Source of the DNA: Ignavibacteriales bacterium
Lineage (GTDB): Bacteria; Bacteroidota; Ignavibacteria; Ignavibacteriales; Ignavibacteriaceae
Assembly: GCA_016709765.1 (NCBI GenBank)
Contig: JADJMD010000012.1
Coordinates: 558,001-622,000, forward strand
DNA: 64,000 bases
Direction: 5' to 3'
The translations under genes and the position numbers were made by a program. A model generated the notes under the pieces. It was given only the letters and a program-made list of their open reading frames with translations. It made no database searches and was not told where the DNA came from. Positions 53,194-62,800 of this stretch are shown here, piece by piece. Each line of letters starts with the position of its first letter. Position 1 is the stretch's first letter.

Positions 53194-53440
53194 CACGCAG
53201 CTTGCTTTTTCGTTCAAGGTCGTTAACAGTTTTTATTAAGTTAAACATCCCAATTGAAATTCCCAGCAAACCAAAAACTAAGGTTAAGACATAGTTGAGA
53301 TTAAACTTATCATCAAGCCAACTTCCTAAAAGTACCATCGCAACAACGGTAACAGCTAATTGAAGACCCAACCCAAGATATGGGGCTACATCACGAAACG
53401 ATTTTGCAATCCCGGAATCAAATTCCGGTTTTTGCGCCAT
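53180..53440 (-). CDS. AtpZ/AtpI-family protein (F1F0 ATPase gene 1)
   Basis: 86 residues from ATG 53440, which has AGGAG 7 bases upstream; the open frame runs farther but into the bactofilin gene. Two transmembrane helices with 'DVAPYLGLGLQLAVTVVAMV', 'LGSWLDDKFNLNYVLTLVFG' and 'LLGISIGMFNLIKTVNDLER', which is the AtpZ pattern. It opens the ATP synthase operon; the family is thought to help assembly or ion supply. Confidence 0.85.
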   Translation of the reverse strand: MAQKPEFDSGIAKSFRDVAPYLGLGLQLAVTVVAMVLLGSWLDDKFNLNYVLTLVFGLLGISIGMFNLIKTVNDLERKSKLRDENK

Positions 53441-53441
53441 T

Positions 53442-53819
53442 TTATTCTCCTTTGGGAACGGGTTTAAATGTAGATTGAGAGCCCATTGAGCTTTTGCCTT
53501 CGAAAATTGCACCCGCTTCAACAACTAAAATCTTTGTTAATAAATCACCTTTTAACACGGATTTCGATTCAAGAACCAATTTTTCCTTAGCGTTAACGGT
53601 TCCATCAACTTTGCCACCAATTGAAACTGTTTCACCTGTTAACTGTCCCTGAATGCTGCCGTGTTCTCCAACAGTTAAGTTACCTTGTGTCGTAATATCG
53701 CCTTTAACTACTCCATCAACACGAATATTACCGTTGCTTGTAACTTTACCATCTATAACAACACCACTGCTAATAATTGTTACTTCTTCCATAGAACTCC
53801 CGATTGATTTAGTTTTCAA
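53442..53819 (-). CDS. Bactofilin
   Basis: 125 residues with the bactofilin beta-helix made of short glycine-rich turns ('IDGKVTSNGNIRVDGVVKGD', 'GNLTVGEHGSIQGQLTGETV', 'GTVNAKEKLVLESKSVLKGD'). Bactofilins polymerise without nucleotides and position cell-wall enzymes. The TTG start at 53819 is supported by AGGAG 6 bases upstream, which overlaps the stop of the M23 gene; an in-frame ATG at 53792 is the alternative. The pairing with an M23 peptidase is a recurrent one. Confidence 0.9.
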   Translation of the reverse strand: MKTKSIGSSMEEVTIISSGVVIDGKVTSNGNIRVDGVVKGDITTQGNLTVGEHGSIQGQLTGETVSIGGKVDGTVNAKEKLVLESKSVLKGDLLTKILVVEAGAIFEGKSSMGSQSTFKPVPKGE

Positions 53820-53827
53820 AATAGCTC

Positions 53828-54643
53828 CTAAAATTTAATTAACACTTTTTCAGGATCGATGGGTTTTCCATCTTTCCAAATTTCAAAATGAAGATGCGGA
53901 CCTGTTGATTCCGTACCTGAATTTCCACTCAAAGCAATCAATTCACCTTGCCTAACAAAGTCACCATCTTTTTTTAACAGTGATGAACAATGTAGATATT
54001 TAGTTATATAGTTTTCAGGATGATTTATAATAATTGTATATCCATAATTTGTAACATAATCTGCAAACACCACATAACCGCCAGATGATGCAAAGATAGG
54101 ACTATTTTCCTTCATAGAATAGTCATTGCCATTGTGCCCTTTTGTAGGATTAAAAGATCTGCTAAGAAAGCCTTCAGCGGGTGTGATAAAATACATTTCC
54201 TGATTTTGATTCTTTGTAATCTGGTAAATAAAATCCTTAAAAACATTTAAGATATTTCCATCCAGAAGATTTTTTTTAGTTGTAGAATCTTTTATCTGTA
54301 AAGGTTCTTTTAATAAAGTTGAATCACCTAACATTATTGCAAATTTTAATCTCTTATTTACAGATTTTAAAGATTCTATTTCATTTGCTAGAAAATTTAC
54401 CTTATCGTTTAGTATTTCCACTTTCTTTTTATCAGAATCTGTTAATCTGAGTGAGTAAGGAAAAAGAACTTCACTAAGTGGAGTGAAGCTTATTATGTAA
54501 AAACCGAGTAAAAATATTACTACACTATAAATTGAAATATAAGTCATCAACTTTAATGATGATATTTTCATAGTGTGTGGTTCGCTGGATGTTTCTTCCG
54601 GTACAACTATAATTGAGAATCTTTTAATTTTTTTAAGTTTCAA
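53828..54643 (-). CDS. Membrane-anchored M23 peptidase
   Basis: 271 residues. One N-terminal transmembrane helix ('LMTYISIYSVVIFLLGFYII'), a coiled coil at about 70-105 ('KKVEILNDKVNFLANEIESL') and a LytM-type zinc endopeptidase domain with ligands His170 and Asp174 ('GHNGNDYS') and His252 in 'GPHLHFEIWKDG'. All catalytic residues appear present. It cleaves peptidoglycan cross-bridges in the periplasm. Start TTG 54643 has no strong ribosome site. The stop codon is part of the bactofilin ribosome site, so the two are coupled. Confidence 0.92.
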   Translation of the reverse strand: MKLKKIKRFSIIVVPEETSSEPHTMKISSLKLMTYISIYSVVIFLLGFYIISFTPLSEVLFPYSLRLTDSDKKKVEILNDKVNFLANEIESLKSVNKRLKFAIMLGDSTLLKEPLQIKDSTTKKNLLDGNILNVFKDFIYQITKNQNQEMYFITPAEGFLSRSFNPTKGHNGNDYSMKENSPIFASSGGYVVFADYVTNYGYTIIINHPENYITKYLHCSSLLKKDGDFVRQGELIALSGNSGTESTGPHLHFEIWKDGKPIDPEKVLIKF

Positions 54644-54670
54644 TTTTAAATTCTTGCTTCGTCTAATAAG

Positions 54671-55306
54671 TTAATCTAGCTTTTTCATTAATTCCACAAA
54701 TTTAATTTTACCCTCACGAATTAAAATAGGTTCATCTTTGCTTAAATCAATTAGAGTAGAAGCTTCAAAAAATGATTTTTTTTCAGAATAAAATATCGCT
54801 TCAACATCATTAGCAAACTCTTGAATAATTATTGACGGATCATTCATTGGTTCACTGCCTGTTCTGTTCACACTAGTAGATACTAACGGCATTTTTAGTT
54901 CGCTAACTAATTTACTACAAAATCTGTGATTTGGAATTCTAAAGGCTCCCGTTTCTGATTGAAGTAATTCCTGATATTTACTATTTAACTTAAGAATTAC
55001 GGAAACAGGATTGGGCCATATTGCTAGCAAAAAATCTAAATATCTTTCTGAGCTTACATCAGCGTAGCTTTTTAACATTTCAATATCCGAAATAAGAAAA
55101 ATATATCGCCGCCAATTAGTTTTTCCTTTAACGTCACTAATTTTTTTTATTGCTTTTTTATTAAAAGGATTGCCACCAAATCCATAAATGGTATCGGTCG
55201 GATAAATAAAAATGGAGCCGTTAAGAAAAAGTTCTCGCGCAATATTTATACTCTCTTCAAAATTCTCATCAATGCTAACCATTAAAGACATTTTATTGTC
55301 AGTCAT
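54671..55306 (-). CDS. tsaC: Threonylcarbamoyl-AMP synthase
   Basis: Makes L-threonylcarbamoyladenylate for the t6A37 modification of tRNA. 211 residues with the YrdC/Sua5 fold: 'IFIYPTDTIYGFGGNPFNKK', 'ISDVKGKTNWRRYIFLI', 'FRIPNHRFCSKLV' and 'PLVSTSVNRTGSEPMND'. Start at ATG 55306, overlapping the glycosyltransferase gene by 8 bases; Met at 55291 is possible. Too short for full Sua5, so the single-domain TsaC type. Confidence 0.93.
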   Translation of the reverse strand: MTDNKMSLMVSIDENFEESINIARELFLNGSIFIYPTDTIYGFGGNPFNKKAIKKISDVKGKTNWRRYIFLISDIEMLKSYADVSSERYLDFLLAIWPNPVSVILKLNSKYQELLQSETGAFRIPNHRFCSKLVSELKMPLVSTSVNRTGSEPMNDPSIIIQEFANDVEAIFYSEKKSFFEASTLIDLSKDEPILIREGKIKFVELMKKLD

Positions 55307-56324
55307 TTAACAATTCCTCTGCTTTCCAAATTATTTCTTGCGGCAAAAGCTTCATACCGCAGTCAAATTTTTTTATAGGACAATTATGATGTCCATGAAT
55401 TCCACAAGGTTTACACTTTAAATCATCAAAACTGATTGAAGCACTTTTTTTATTATATGGATAAAATCCAAAATTTGGTACTGTTGAACAATAAATTGTT
55501 AGAACTTTAATATCAGCACACATGCCCATATGAGTCGGCGCACTATCATTAGATATTAAAAGTTTTGCTCGCTTAAGTAGTTCAATACTTTCAATAATAG
55601 ATAAAATACCAGCAGAATTTATAATTTCACTAGAAAATTTAGAAGCTATTTTTTCATTACTCGACTTATCATTTTCGCCACCAATTAATACCACTTTATT
55701 TTTCTTATCTATAAAGTGTTGTATAATTGCTTCAAAATATTCAGCTGGATATATTTTAGTATTCCAAACACTGTTGGGCGCTATCGCAATAAAACCATTT
55801 TCTAATTGATATTCATTTATAAAAGATTTTACTTTTTCAATTGATTGTTCATCAGTTCTAATCTCCGGAATTATTTTCCAATTTTCTTCATCATAATGAT
55901 ATCCAACTAAATCCAGGTTTCTTTGAACTTCGTGCTTGGAATTATCATACTTAACCAGATTCTTATAAACATGCATCAACATTGAACTATCAAAACCATA
56001 AGTTTCTCTCACTTCCAATAAAAGCACTATAAAAGCTGTTCGTAAAGATCTGTGGAATGAATAAACTTTGTTATAATTATTTTGCTTTAACTGCTTAATA
56101 AACTGGTAAGTTTTTCTTAATGATTTTTGCTCTCCTTTTTTATCGATCACAATTGCATTATCCACAAAAGGCGAAGCAGTAAAGATCTCTTTAGTTGCAG
56201 GGATACAAAGGATATCAATTGAACAATTAGGAAAAAAATCTTTGACCTTTTTTAGCGCAGGCAATGTAAGAATCGCATCACCAGGAAAAGCCGTCTGTAT
56301 AAATAATATTTTTTCAGTACTCAT
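55299..56324 (-). CDS. Glycosyltransferase family 9 (heptosyltransferase-like)
   Basis: 341 residues from ATG 56324, whose A is shared with the TGA stop of the acyltransferase gene. The longer open frame has no support. GT-B fold with 'KILFIQTAFPGDAILTLPAL' at the N-terminus and the donor site 'LLISNDSAPTHMGMCADIKV' plus 'KVVLIGGENDKSSNEKIASK', typical of LPS core heptosyltransferases. A Cys-rich end ('CKPCGIHGHHNCPIKKFDCG') may bind metal, as in some relatives. Probably lipopolysaccharide core synthesis, agreeing with the LpxL-type neighbour. Confidence 0.88.
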   Translation of the reverse strand: MSTEKILFIQTAFPGDAILTLPALKKVKDFFPNCSIDILCIPATKEIFTASPFVDNAIVIDKKGEQKSLRKTYQFIKQLKQNNYNKVYSFHRSLRTAFIVLLLEVRETYGFDSSMLMHVYKNLVKYDNSKHEVQRNLDLVGYHYDEENWKIIPEIRTDEQSIEKVKSFINEYQLENGFIAIAPNSVWNTKIYPAEYFEAIIQHFIDKKNKVVLIGGENDKSSNEKIASKFSSEIINSAGILSIIESIELLKRAKLLISNDSAPTHMGMCADIKVLTIYCSTVPNFGFYPYNKKSASISFDDLKCKPCGIHGHHNCPIKKFDCGMKLLPQEIIWKAEELLND

Positions 56325-57193
56325 CAATGTTTCCATCTTCTGTGCATCCATAACCATTGTTCGGGATGCTTTCTTATAACATCTTCCAAATACTTTAACA
56401 TTCTTTCTGATAAGACTTTTACTTTTTCATCATAATCATCTGGCAATTTTTCTCTATCTATTTCAACAATTTCTGAATGATATGAAAGATCCGGCTGGCG
56501 TATCGTAATGCCGTAAAGAATTGGAACATTCATCTTAAGAGATAATACAGCTGGGCCGGTATATACCGCTGTTTTGCGCCCAAAAAATTCTAGCTTAATA
56601 CTATCCTCTGGACCGCGCTGATCAGCAACCATAGCCACAATACCTTTTTTCATAAGCACAGTGTAAACATTTCTAATCGAAGCACCCAGTGGAACAACTT
56701 CATTCGTCCATTTAGTACGTGCACGGTTCATCCAATCATTAACTAAAGGATTGCGTTGTGGTTTTACTATAACAGATAATTTTTTATTTAACTGTGCACC
56801 GACTGAAATAGCACAATACTCCCAATTACCAAAATGCCCTGATAATAAAATAACCCCATTTTTTTCTTGTTCTTTTTTATCAATCAAATGAAAGTTATTA
56901 AAATTAACAACCTTTTTTATCTGCTCATCTGAAGTCCACGGTAAAAATAGAATCTCAACTAACGTGATAGCAAAACTTTTATAACTACCATAAGCTATTT
57001 TATTAATTTGACCAGGGGGTTTTTCTGGAAAAGCATTTTTAAGATTATTAAAAACAACATCTTTTCTGATTGGTAAAAGATAAAAGAAAAAGAAAGAAAT
57101 TAAAGATGAAAATTTCCTAGATAAATTTAGTCCAAGAAATCGGCATAGATAGCTTAGGAGTAAAAACAGTATATATTCTAAATAATTTTTCAA
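56324..57193 (-). CDS. LpxL/HtrB-family lipid A acyltransferase
   Basis: 289 residues. N-terminal membrane helix, then the acyltransferase motif HX4E ('SGHFGNWEYCAISV', His120 and Glu125) and 'KGIVAMVADQRGPEDSIKLE', ending 'HPEQWLWMHRRWKH', all family marks. It would add a secondary acyl chain to lipid A (or a related lipid) at the inner membrane. Start is TTG 57193 with no visible ribosome site. One base overlap with the GT9 gene implies coupled translation. Confidence 0.9.
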   Translation of the reverse strand: MKNYLEYILFLLLSYLCRFLGLNLSRKFSSLISFFFFYLLPIRKDVVFNNLKNAFPEKPPGQINKIAYGSYKSFAITLVEILFLPWTSDEQIKKVVNFNNFHLIDKKEQEKNGVILLSGHFGNWEYCAISVGAQLNKKLSVIVKPQRNPLVNDWMNRARTKWTNEVVPLGASIRNVYTVLMKKGIVAMVADQRGPEDSIKLEFFGRKTAVYTGPAVLSLKMNVPILYGITIRQPDLSYHSEIVEIDREKLPDDYDEKVKVLSERMLKYLEDVIRKHPEQWLWMHRRWKH

Positions 57194-57264
57194 ATCATAT
57201 AATAAATTGATGCGTAAAAATAGTGAAATGATAGGATTTTTTAATCAAAAAATGATCACAAAAA

Positions 57265-57282
57265 AGCCCCGGTTAAGGGGCT
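57265..57282 (-). terminator. Terminator after the GWxTD gene
   Basis: A 6-bp G/C-rich stem (57265-57270 with 57277-57282) with a 6-base loop, followed on the minus strand by five to six T. It is 14 bases after the GWxTD stop and separates it from the acyltransferase operon. Confidence 0.88.
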
Positions 57283-57296
57283 AAATATTTTAAATG

Positions 57297-58667
57297 CTAA
57301 TTAATTACTATACGCCTTTGCCAATTATCATCTCGTAATTCGCCACGCTTAGTAGAATTAATTAATGTATAATCAGAAAATCCGGTAATATCAGCAAAAA
57401 TAAAAAAGACTCCACCTTCAACATCAGTGTATTGCCATATTTCGTATGGTCTTGTATCTAGCTGATTTGGATATCTTTCAATCTCAGTTGGTTCTCCGTA
57501 AAGAAGAAAAATTCTTCCCCTATCGGTCTTCCAGCCTTTTTTACCCATAGAAGAATATCGTTCGTTAGAAATATTAACCCGCTGCATATAATTTCTGAAA
57601 TACTCATTTTCATTTAATCCAGATTCTGCATCTCTATTTTTCCAAAATTCAAACATAAATTCTCTTTTACCATCAATCTTTGATAATTTCTTAAACTTAT
57701 CAATATCATTTTTAGAAGCGAGATATTTTGATTTATCAAAAAGATCATCCAGTTCTTCTTCAGACATCGAGCCAAAAGTTGAGCTTAAAACTGCCGTAGT
57801 TGAAACCTCAAACGTATCCATTACGATTACATCCGGATTATAAATATAAAACTTTTTAGCGGTCGATATGCCTGTATTTCCAACGCTATCAATCAAAGCT
57901 AAAACAAGAGTATATGTGTCCGTTGGATACGATGTTAGAATTAGAGAACCAACTTCAACACGAGTATTTGAATTTCTTGAAAGATACTTAGATTTGTCTT
58001 TAATAAGTTTACCTTTGCTGTTATAAAGCAATTGGTTCATTCTTATTAAATCACTTTTCAACAATGTATCCTGAAGATTATAAATCTCTGTGTAAAAAAA
58101 CAAAGCTGGCTGAGATTTTCCAAATACTACATTCGGGATAGGAATAACCTCATAAGAGTTTTTATAAAAAATTGAATTCGTGTTTGAACTTCCTTGAATC
58201 ATTTTTGAAGCCAATTGAATATCACTAAAGCTTAGTGAGTTTTTTAAAAATGGAATCACATTAAAATTTTCATGGATCACTCTTATTTTTTCCGTATCAT
58301 TAACATCTGAACCTGTTACATCACAAGAAAAACTACCCTGCGGAATAATAAATCCAAGTGTACCAACTAAAACTTGGCTGTTTGCAGCAGTTGTATCAAG
58401 AATATCGTGCTTTAACTTCCATTGATTGAAAACTATTGTATCACCACTTATATCATCTTTAATAAATATTTTTAGAATACCTTCAATAATATTAGTGGAG
58501 TTTTCTGTTCCAACAGTTAATGATGATTGATTGAACGAGTAGTAAAATTCAACATAATTTGATGCTGAATCGTACCCGAATTGAGCGAAATCAAATTCAA
58601 AATCAAAGTTGGTTTGAGAAAATATTGGAAAACTAAAGGCGAGTAGTATAAAAATAAATTTTTTCAT
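57297..58667 (-). CDS. Secreted GWxTD-domain protein
   Basis: 456 residues with signal peptide 'MKKFIFILLAFSFPIFSQ'. An immunoglobulin-like beta-rich region spans about 20-280, and a C-terminal GWxTD domain holds the defining 'MGKKGWKTDRGRIFLLYGEP' and 'RPYEIWQYTDVEGGVFFIFA'. The family is restricted largely to Bacteroidota, Ignavibacteria and Acidobacteriota and has no proven function. It is the last gene of the TonB/T9SS/PorV-like set, between two terminators. Confidence 0.9.
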   Translation of the reverse strand: MKKFIFILLAFSFPIFSQTNFDFEFDFAQFGYDSASNYVEFYYSFNQSSLTVGTENSTNIIEGILKIFIKDDISGDTIVFNQWKLKHDILDTTAANSQVLVGTLGFIIPQGSFSCDVTGSDVNDTEKIRVIHENFNVIPFLKNSLSFSDIQLASKMIQGSSNTNSIFYKNSYEVIPIPNVVFGKSQPALFFYTEIYNLQDTLLKSDLIRMNQLLYNSKGKLIKDKSKYLSRNSNTRVEVGSLILTSYPTDTYTLVLALIDSVGNTGISTAKKFYIYNPDVIVMDTFEVSTTAVLSSTFGSMSEEELDDLFDKSKYLASKNDIDKFKKLSKIDGKREFMFEFWKNRDAESGLNENEYFRNYMQRVNISNERYSSMGKKGWKTDRGRIFLLYGEPTEIERYPNQLDTRPYEIWQYTDVEGGVFFIFADITGFSDYTLINSTKRGELRDDNWQRRIVIN

Positions 58668-58695
58668 TGTAGTGTTTCTTAATAATTAAATAAAA

Positions 58696-58723
58696 AAGCG
58701 CCTATTAATTAAAATAGACGCTT
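58696..58723 (-). terminator. Terminator after the PorV-like gene
   Basis: An 11-bp stem (58696-58706 with 58713-58723) with one G-U on the transcribed strand and a 6-base loop; six T follow. It lies 21 bases beyond the PorV-like stop, so the GWxTD gene needs read-through or its own promoter. Confidence 0.85.
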
Positions 58724-58743
58724 AAAAACAAAATAAACATTCA

Positions 58744-59763
58744 CTATTGGAAAGCTAATTTAACGGTAAAAATATGATTGGATGTTGGGAACTCTTTAAC
58801 ATCTCTATATGCATAATCAAACGTTACAGCCATTCCGGAGCCAATTTCATAATTTACACCTGCACCTGCTGTAAATCCATAGATTGACTCATCAGAATTT
58901 TCAGTGTACAGATTATAACCACCTCTTATAAAAAGAGTATTGATGTAACTGTATTCCAATCCAAAATTAAAAGCATCGTCCAAAGAATTGTTTGCAACAA
59001 ACGTACTTGCAAGTTTAATTCTATTCTGATCATCAAAGTTTTCTTGATAAGCAAGACTCAACTGAAAATAACTTGGTATTTGGAAAGGTTCAGCAACAAC
59101 TTCATATGTTCCATTTGGTGCACCAATAACAGAACCTGGAACACCAGTTTGAACTCTTAAATCTTGACCGGCATAAGACATATTTGGACCAATATTATTT
59201 ATGGTCGCACCAATTGAGAGGTTATCGTTAAATTTATATTGTACACCTGCATCAATAGCAAATCCATTTGCCGATGTATTGCCTATAGTTTCATTAATAA
59301 ATTTAACATTTGTACCTATTGACACACGATCAGTTAAAGTTTTTGAATAAGTCAAACCAATCGTTAAGAATGTAGGGGAATAAGTACTGCCTGTTCCATC
59401 AGGTAGTTCATTTGTCGTAATAGGAATATCTCCAACATCAAAAGACTTTAGGCTCAATCCTACAGAACCAAAATCACCAAGATTTGTTCCTACAGCTAAA
59501 TAGGACATATTGATGTCCGCTATATAGTTCATATAACTAAACATCACCTCTGACTTTGGAGAGATATCTAGTCCGGCAGGATTATAGTAAATGGATTCAA
59601 CTCCATCAACTATTGCAACAAATGCTCCAGCTGTAGAAATGCTTCGAGCACCAACCGGCACCAGCAACTGATCAGCACCAGTTGTACCTCTACGCGATTT
59701 ATCGCCGGGGTAAATTGATACTGTTAATAAAACAGCAAAAATTATTAGTAATATTTTTTTCAT
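58744..59763 (-). CDS. PorV/PorQ-like outer-membrane protein
   Basis: 339 residues from ATG 59763, with GGAG 7 bases upstream. Signal peptide 'MKKILLIIFAVLLTVSIYPG', then the FadL-like barrel signature of PorV: 'LLVPVGARSISTAGAFVAIV' and 'GVESIYYNPAGLDISPKSEV', followed by regular barrel strands and a C-terminal 'HIFTVKLAFQ'. PorV-type proteins shuttle T9SS cargo from the translocon to the attachment complex. The direct T9SS neighbour (59834) supports such a role. Confidence 0.88.
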   Translation of the reverse strand: MKKILLIIFAVLLTVSIYPGDKSRRGTTGADQLLVPVGARSISTAGAFVAIVDGVESIYYNPAGLDISPKSEVMFSYMNYIADINMSYLAVGTNLGDFGSVGLSLKSFDVGDIPITTNELPDGTGSTYSPTFLTIGLTYSKTLTDRVSIGTNVKFINETIGNTSANGFAIDAGVQYKFNDNLSIGATINNIGPNMSYAGQDLRVQTGVPGSVIGAPNGTYEVVAEPFQIPSYFQLSLAYQENFDDQNRIKLASTFVANNSLDDAFNFGLEYSYINTLFIRGGYNLYTENSDESIYGFTAGAGVNYEIGSGMAVTFDYAYRDVKEFPTSNHIFTVKLAFQ

Positions 59764-59799
59764 TTCGAAACTCCACATATGTTATAAATTTATAAACGT

Positions 59800-59822
59800 G
59801 GGCAGGAATCCTTATCCTGCCC
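59800..59822 (-). terminator. Hairpin after the 1201-residue T9SS gene
   Basis: An 8-bp GC-rich stem (59800-59807 with 59815-59822) with a 7-base loop, 12 bases after the stop at 59834. The following minus-strand stretch is only moderately T-rich, so it may attenuate rather than fully end transcription before the PorV-like gene. Confidence 0.65.
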
Positions 59823-59833
59823 AAATACAATCA

Positions 59834-62800
59834 TTAAAATCTGGGCAATTGTTTCTGTGGCATAATTATCGAAAACTTTAACACTTTATCTCCGTATTTA
59901 GGCGATTGAACAATTGCTAGATATAACCCGGATGCAACCCTTAAACCAGATTCATTTTGCAAATTCCAGTTTAAGAAAGGTGAAGTTGAGTTTGGATCTT
60001 TAACAAGTGTTCTTAACAATTGACCTGATAATGAATATATTTTGACCGTTATTTCTTCATTAGGCAGATTTGTAAATGTTACAAACGGATCATCTGCTGC
60101 AAGATTATTATAAGCCGTGTAAGGATTGTATCCATATAGTGGATTTGGAAACACATTTACCTTCTCAAATAATCCTCTTGCCTGATCTTCCGAAAGTATA
60201 TCTTTTACAACATTAAATTTATAGACATCATCTGAAGTGTATGGATAAATATCCAATGGTAATGTCAATTTATCTCCGTTTGAATAGAAAGAAGAGGCAT
60301 CTCTTCTCTGCAATCCAACAACATACATAGCGTTAAACATTGGAGATAAAAATATTGATTTTTGTTCTTCAGTAATCCCAATAGCATCAGCAGGTATTGG
60401 TTGAAGCCCGCCAGTAGATCTAAGCAAATCAGACCAAACCGTAACCGGACCACCTGGTGTATTAAACACGCCACCGGTATATTCAACTTGTGCGCCATTT
60501 GGATCATAAGGTGCATCAAAAATCATAATAATTTCACCTGATAGATTTAGAGAATCTGTTGGATCCCAAATTCCATCGGGAGTACCGTTTGGATAAGTTG
60601 CAACATTTCTTCTTTCTACAAAACCAACAGTTAATTGTCTTGTATCACCAGGGAACTTTTCATCTACTACCCATGCTGTAAATGGTACATCAACAAACCC
60701 GTTGGCTCTGTCATCCACTGTATTCCAATTGCCGACAGTTCCTTTACCAACGGTATCAGCAGCAGTTACTGCCCCAGCATAAGAGTAAGCATTTACGCGC
60801 TGTAAGTTCGAGGTTCCAAGATAATTATTAAGATATCGGTAAGCTTTTCCTGTTGTTCCAAATCGCAATTCAACTTTTCTTAATTTATCTGCTGTAATAT
60901 AATCTGATTGTCTATTTCTAAAACCAAAAACACCTGTGCCATCAGGAATATCTTTTCCAACGTAAAACACACCGTTAGCATCGGCCAATGCATTGTTACC
61001 TGTAAGATCATCAAACCAAACAGATGAAGATGGTGAATATGTTGGTGTTCCTAATGTAGCAGTTTGATTTTCAATTTTAGTAATAAACCCTTCGGTTAGC
61101 GGAACGGTAACATTATCTGGTTGATTGTACAGATAATAGTCAGCTGAATCAACCAATACCGCACCAGTAGTTGTATTAGTTAACTTCCAGAACATATTAT
61201 AGGCAACTGTTGCTTCATTTTTGAAGAATGTTACTTGATATTCATTGTCTTTTAAATCAGGTTGACTTACAATATCATAAGTAACAATTCCATTAGAAGC
61301 ACCTGATATTTTATTAGCATTTATTAGTTCTACTGGTGGAAGATATAAATCTTCACCCATTAAAACGGTCTGAATATTCTTGTTATTTTCAACTGCCTGA
61401 ACAAAAGTTTGGTCAGTTAAATAATAATCACCATATCTGCCGGGATCACCTCCAGATTTATTAACCAATGCGTCGTGATTAACACCATAGGAGGTAACCG
61501 CAAAATAATATGGCTTCCCTTTTACAAGAGGTCCATCAGTAAATGGATCTTTAGTAATTCTATATCTAATTCTGCCTGTTGTAGGGTCTTTATAAATATT
61601 TGAATCCAGAACATTTTCCCCGGGTGCAGCAGCATATAGAAGGAATGTTCCACCATTGTTGCCATCTTTGTAATATAGGTTATTGACAGAATCAGCAACT
61701 TGATATCTTTGAATTAACTTTACATTAGGTTGATTATTAACGGTTTCAGATGTACTGAACGTCTGAAATGCATAAACATTATAACCACCATACTGAACAT
61801 CCCAAGAACTTGTTTTATTTGAATAAGTAAACTGTTTTTCTGTTGGCCAGGTAAGTTCAATAAAATCCTCACTGGCATTAGCAGTTACCTCTGGTGCTGG
61901 AGGTGGAGAAGGTGCTAAAAAGTTTAGGTTAAAAATAGTTTGCGCACCATCATCAATTTTTCTAGCTACAGTAATTGAATTTTTCGGATCCGTTCCCTGA
62001 CCTACAACATATGCTACAACAATCTCTTTCTCCTCATTTTTAAATAAAGTAAAAGGTCCTGTATTCGTCATTTGTCTTGAATCAGCTTGAGTGGTATTTA
62101 TCCAGCCAACATTGGTAACAGGATCGCCTGAATACCAGAATCGTGGATCAACCGTGGCACAATTAACACCACCAACAACTGCACCGTATGGGAATGAGCA
62201 CGGATCTATATCATCACCCTGTCTTGTTTTACCAAGCATATAATTTCTTGCAGCTTCACGGTTATCAGGATCGTTTAACGATGGATCTCCATTAATATAT
62301 TCTATAAAAGAGGCGATCGGCAAATTCCTTGCTCCGGGAAATGTTTTTATTCCAATAGTTTGACCCCTATAACTATAAGCAGTATCTAAAGGGGTATCTA
62401 TCCCGTCGTCAAAAGTATTATTACCATTGTTATCAACGTAAGTCTCTCCGGCAATATAATCCAAAGGACCGGAGAAAAAGTCAATCATGTAACAGGGTGG
62501 ATTAGATCCATATTCCCCATCTGGCCCATTATTGTATGTATAACCTGAATTTCGCTCAACATCACTTCCTACCAAGTCATCTGTGGCAGTACCTAAATCA
62601 ACATCCGCCCAAACTCCAAAAAGTACGCTATCTAATTGTGCTGGCTCATTCGGATCGTTTAAACCAACATATTTAAATCTATAGCGGACAAAGATTAAAT
62701 TTCCAATTGCTCCACCGGATGCAAAAGCAAATACTGATTGTCTTACTTCAATACCAAGAGGTGGTACGTTGTTATATCTTCTTTGAGGAGCCGGAACTCC

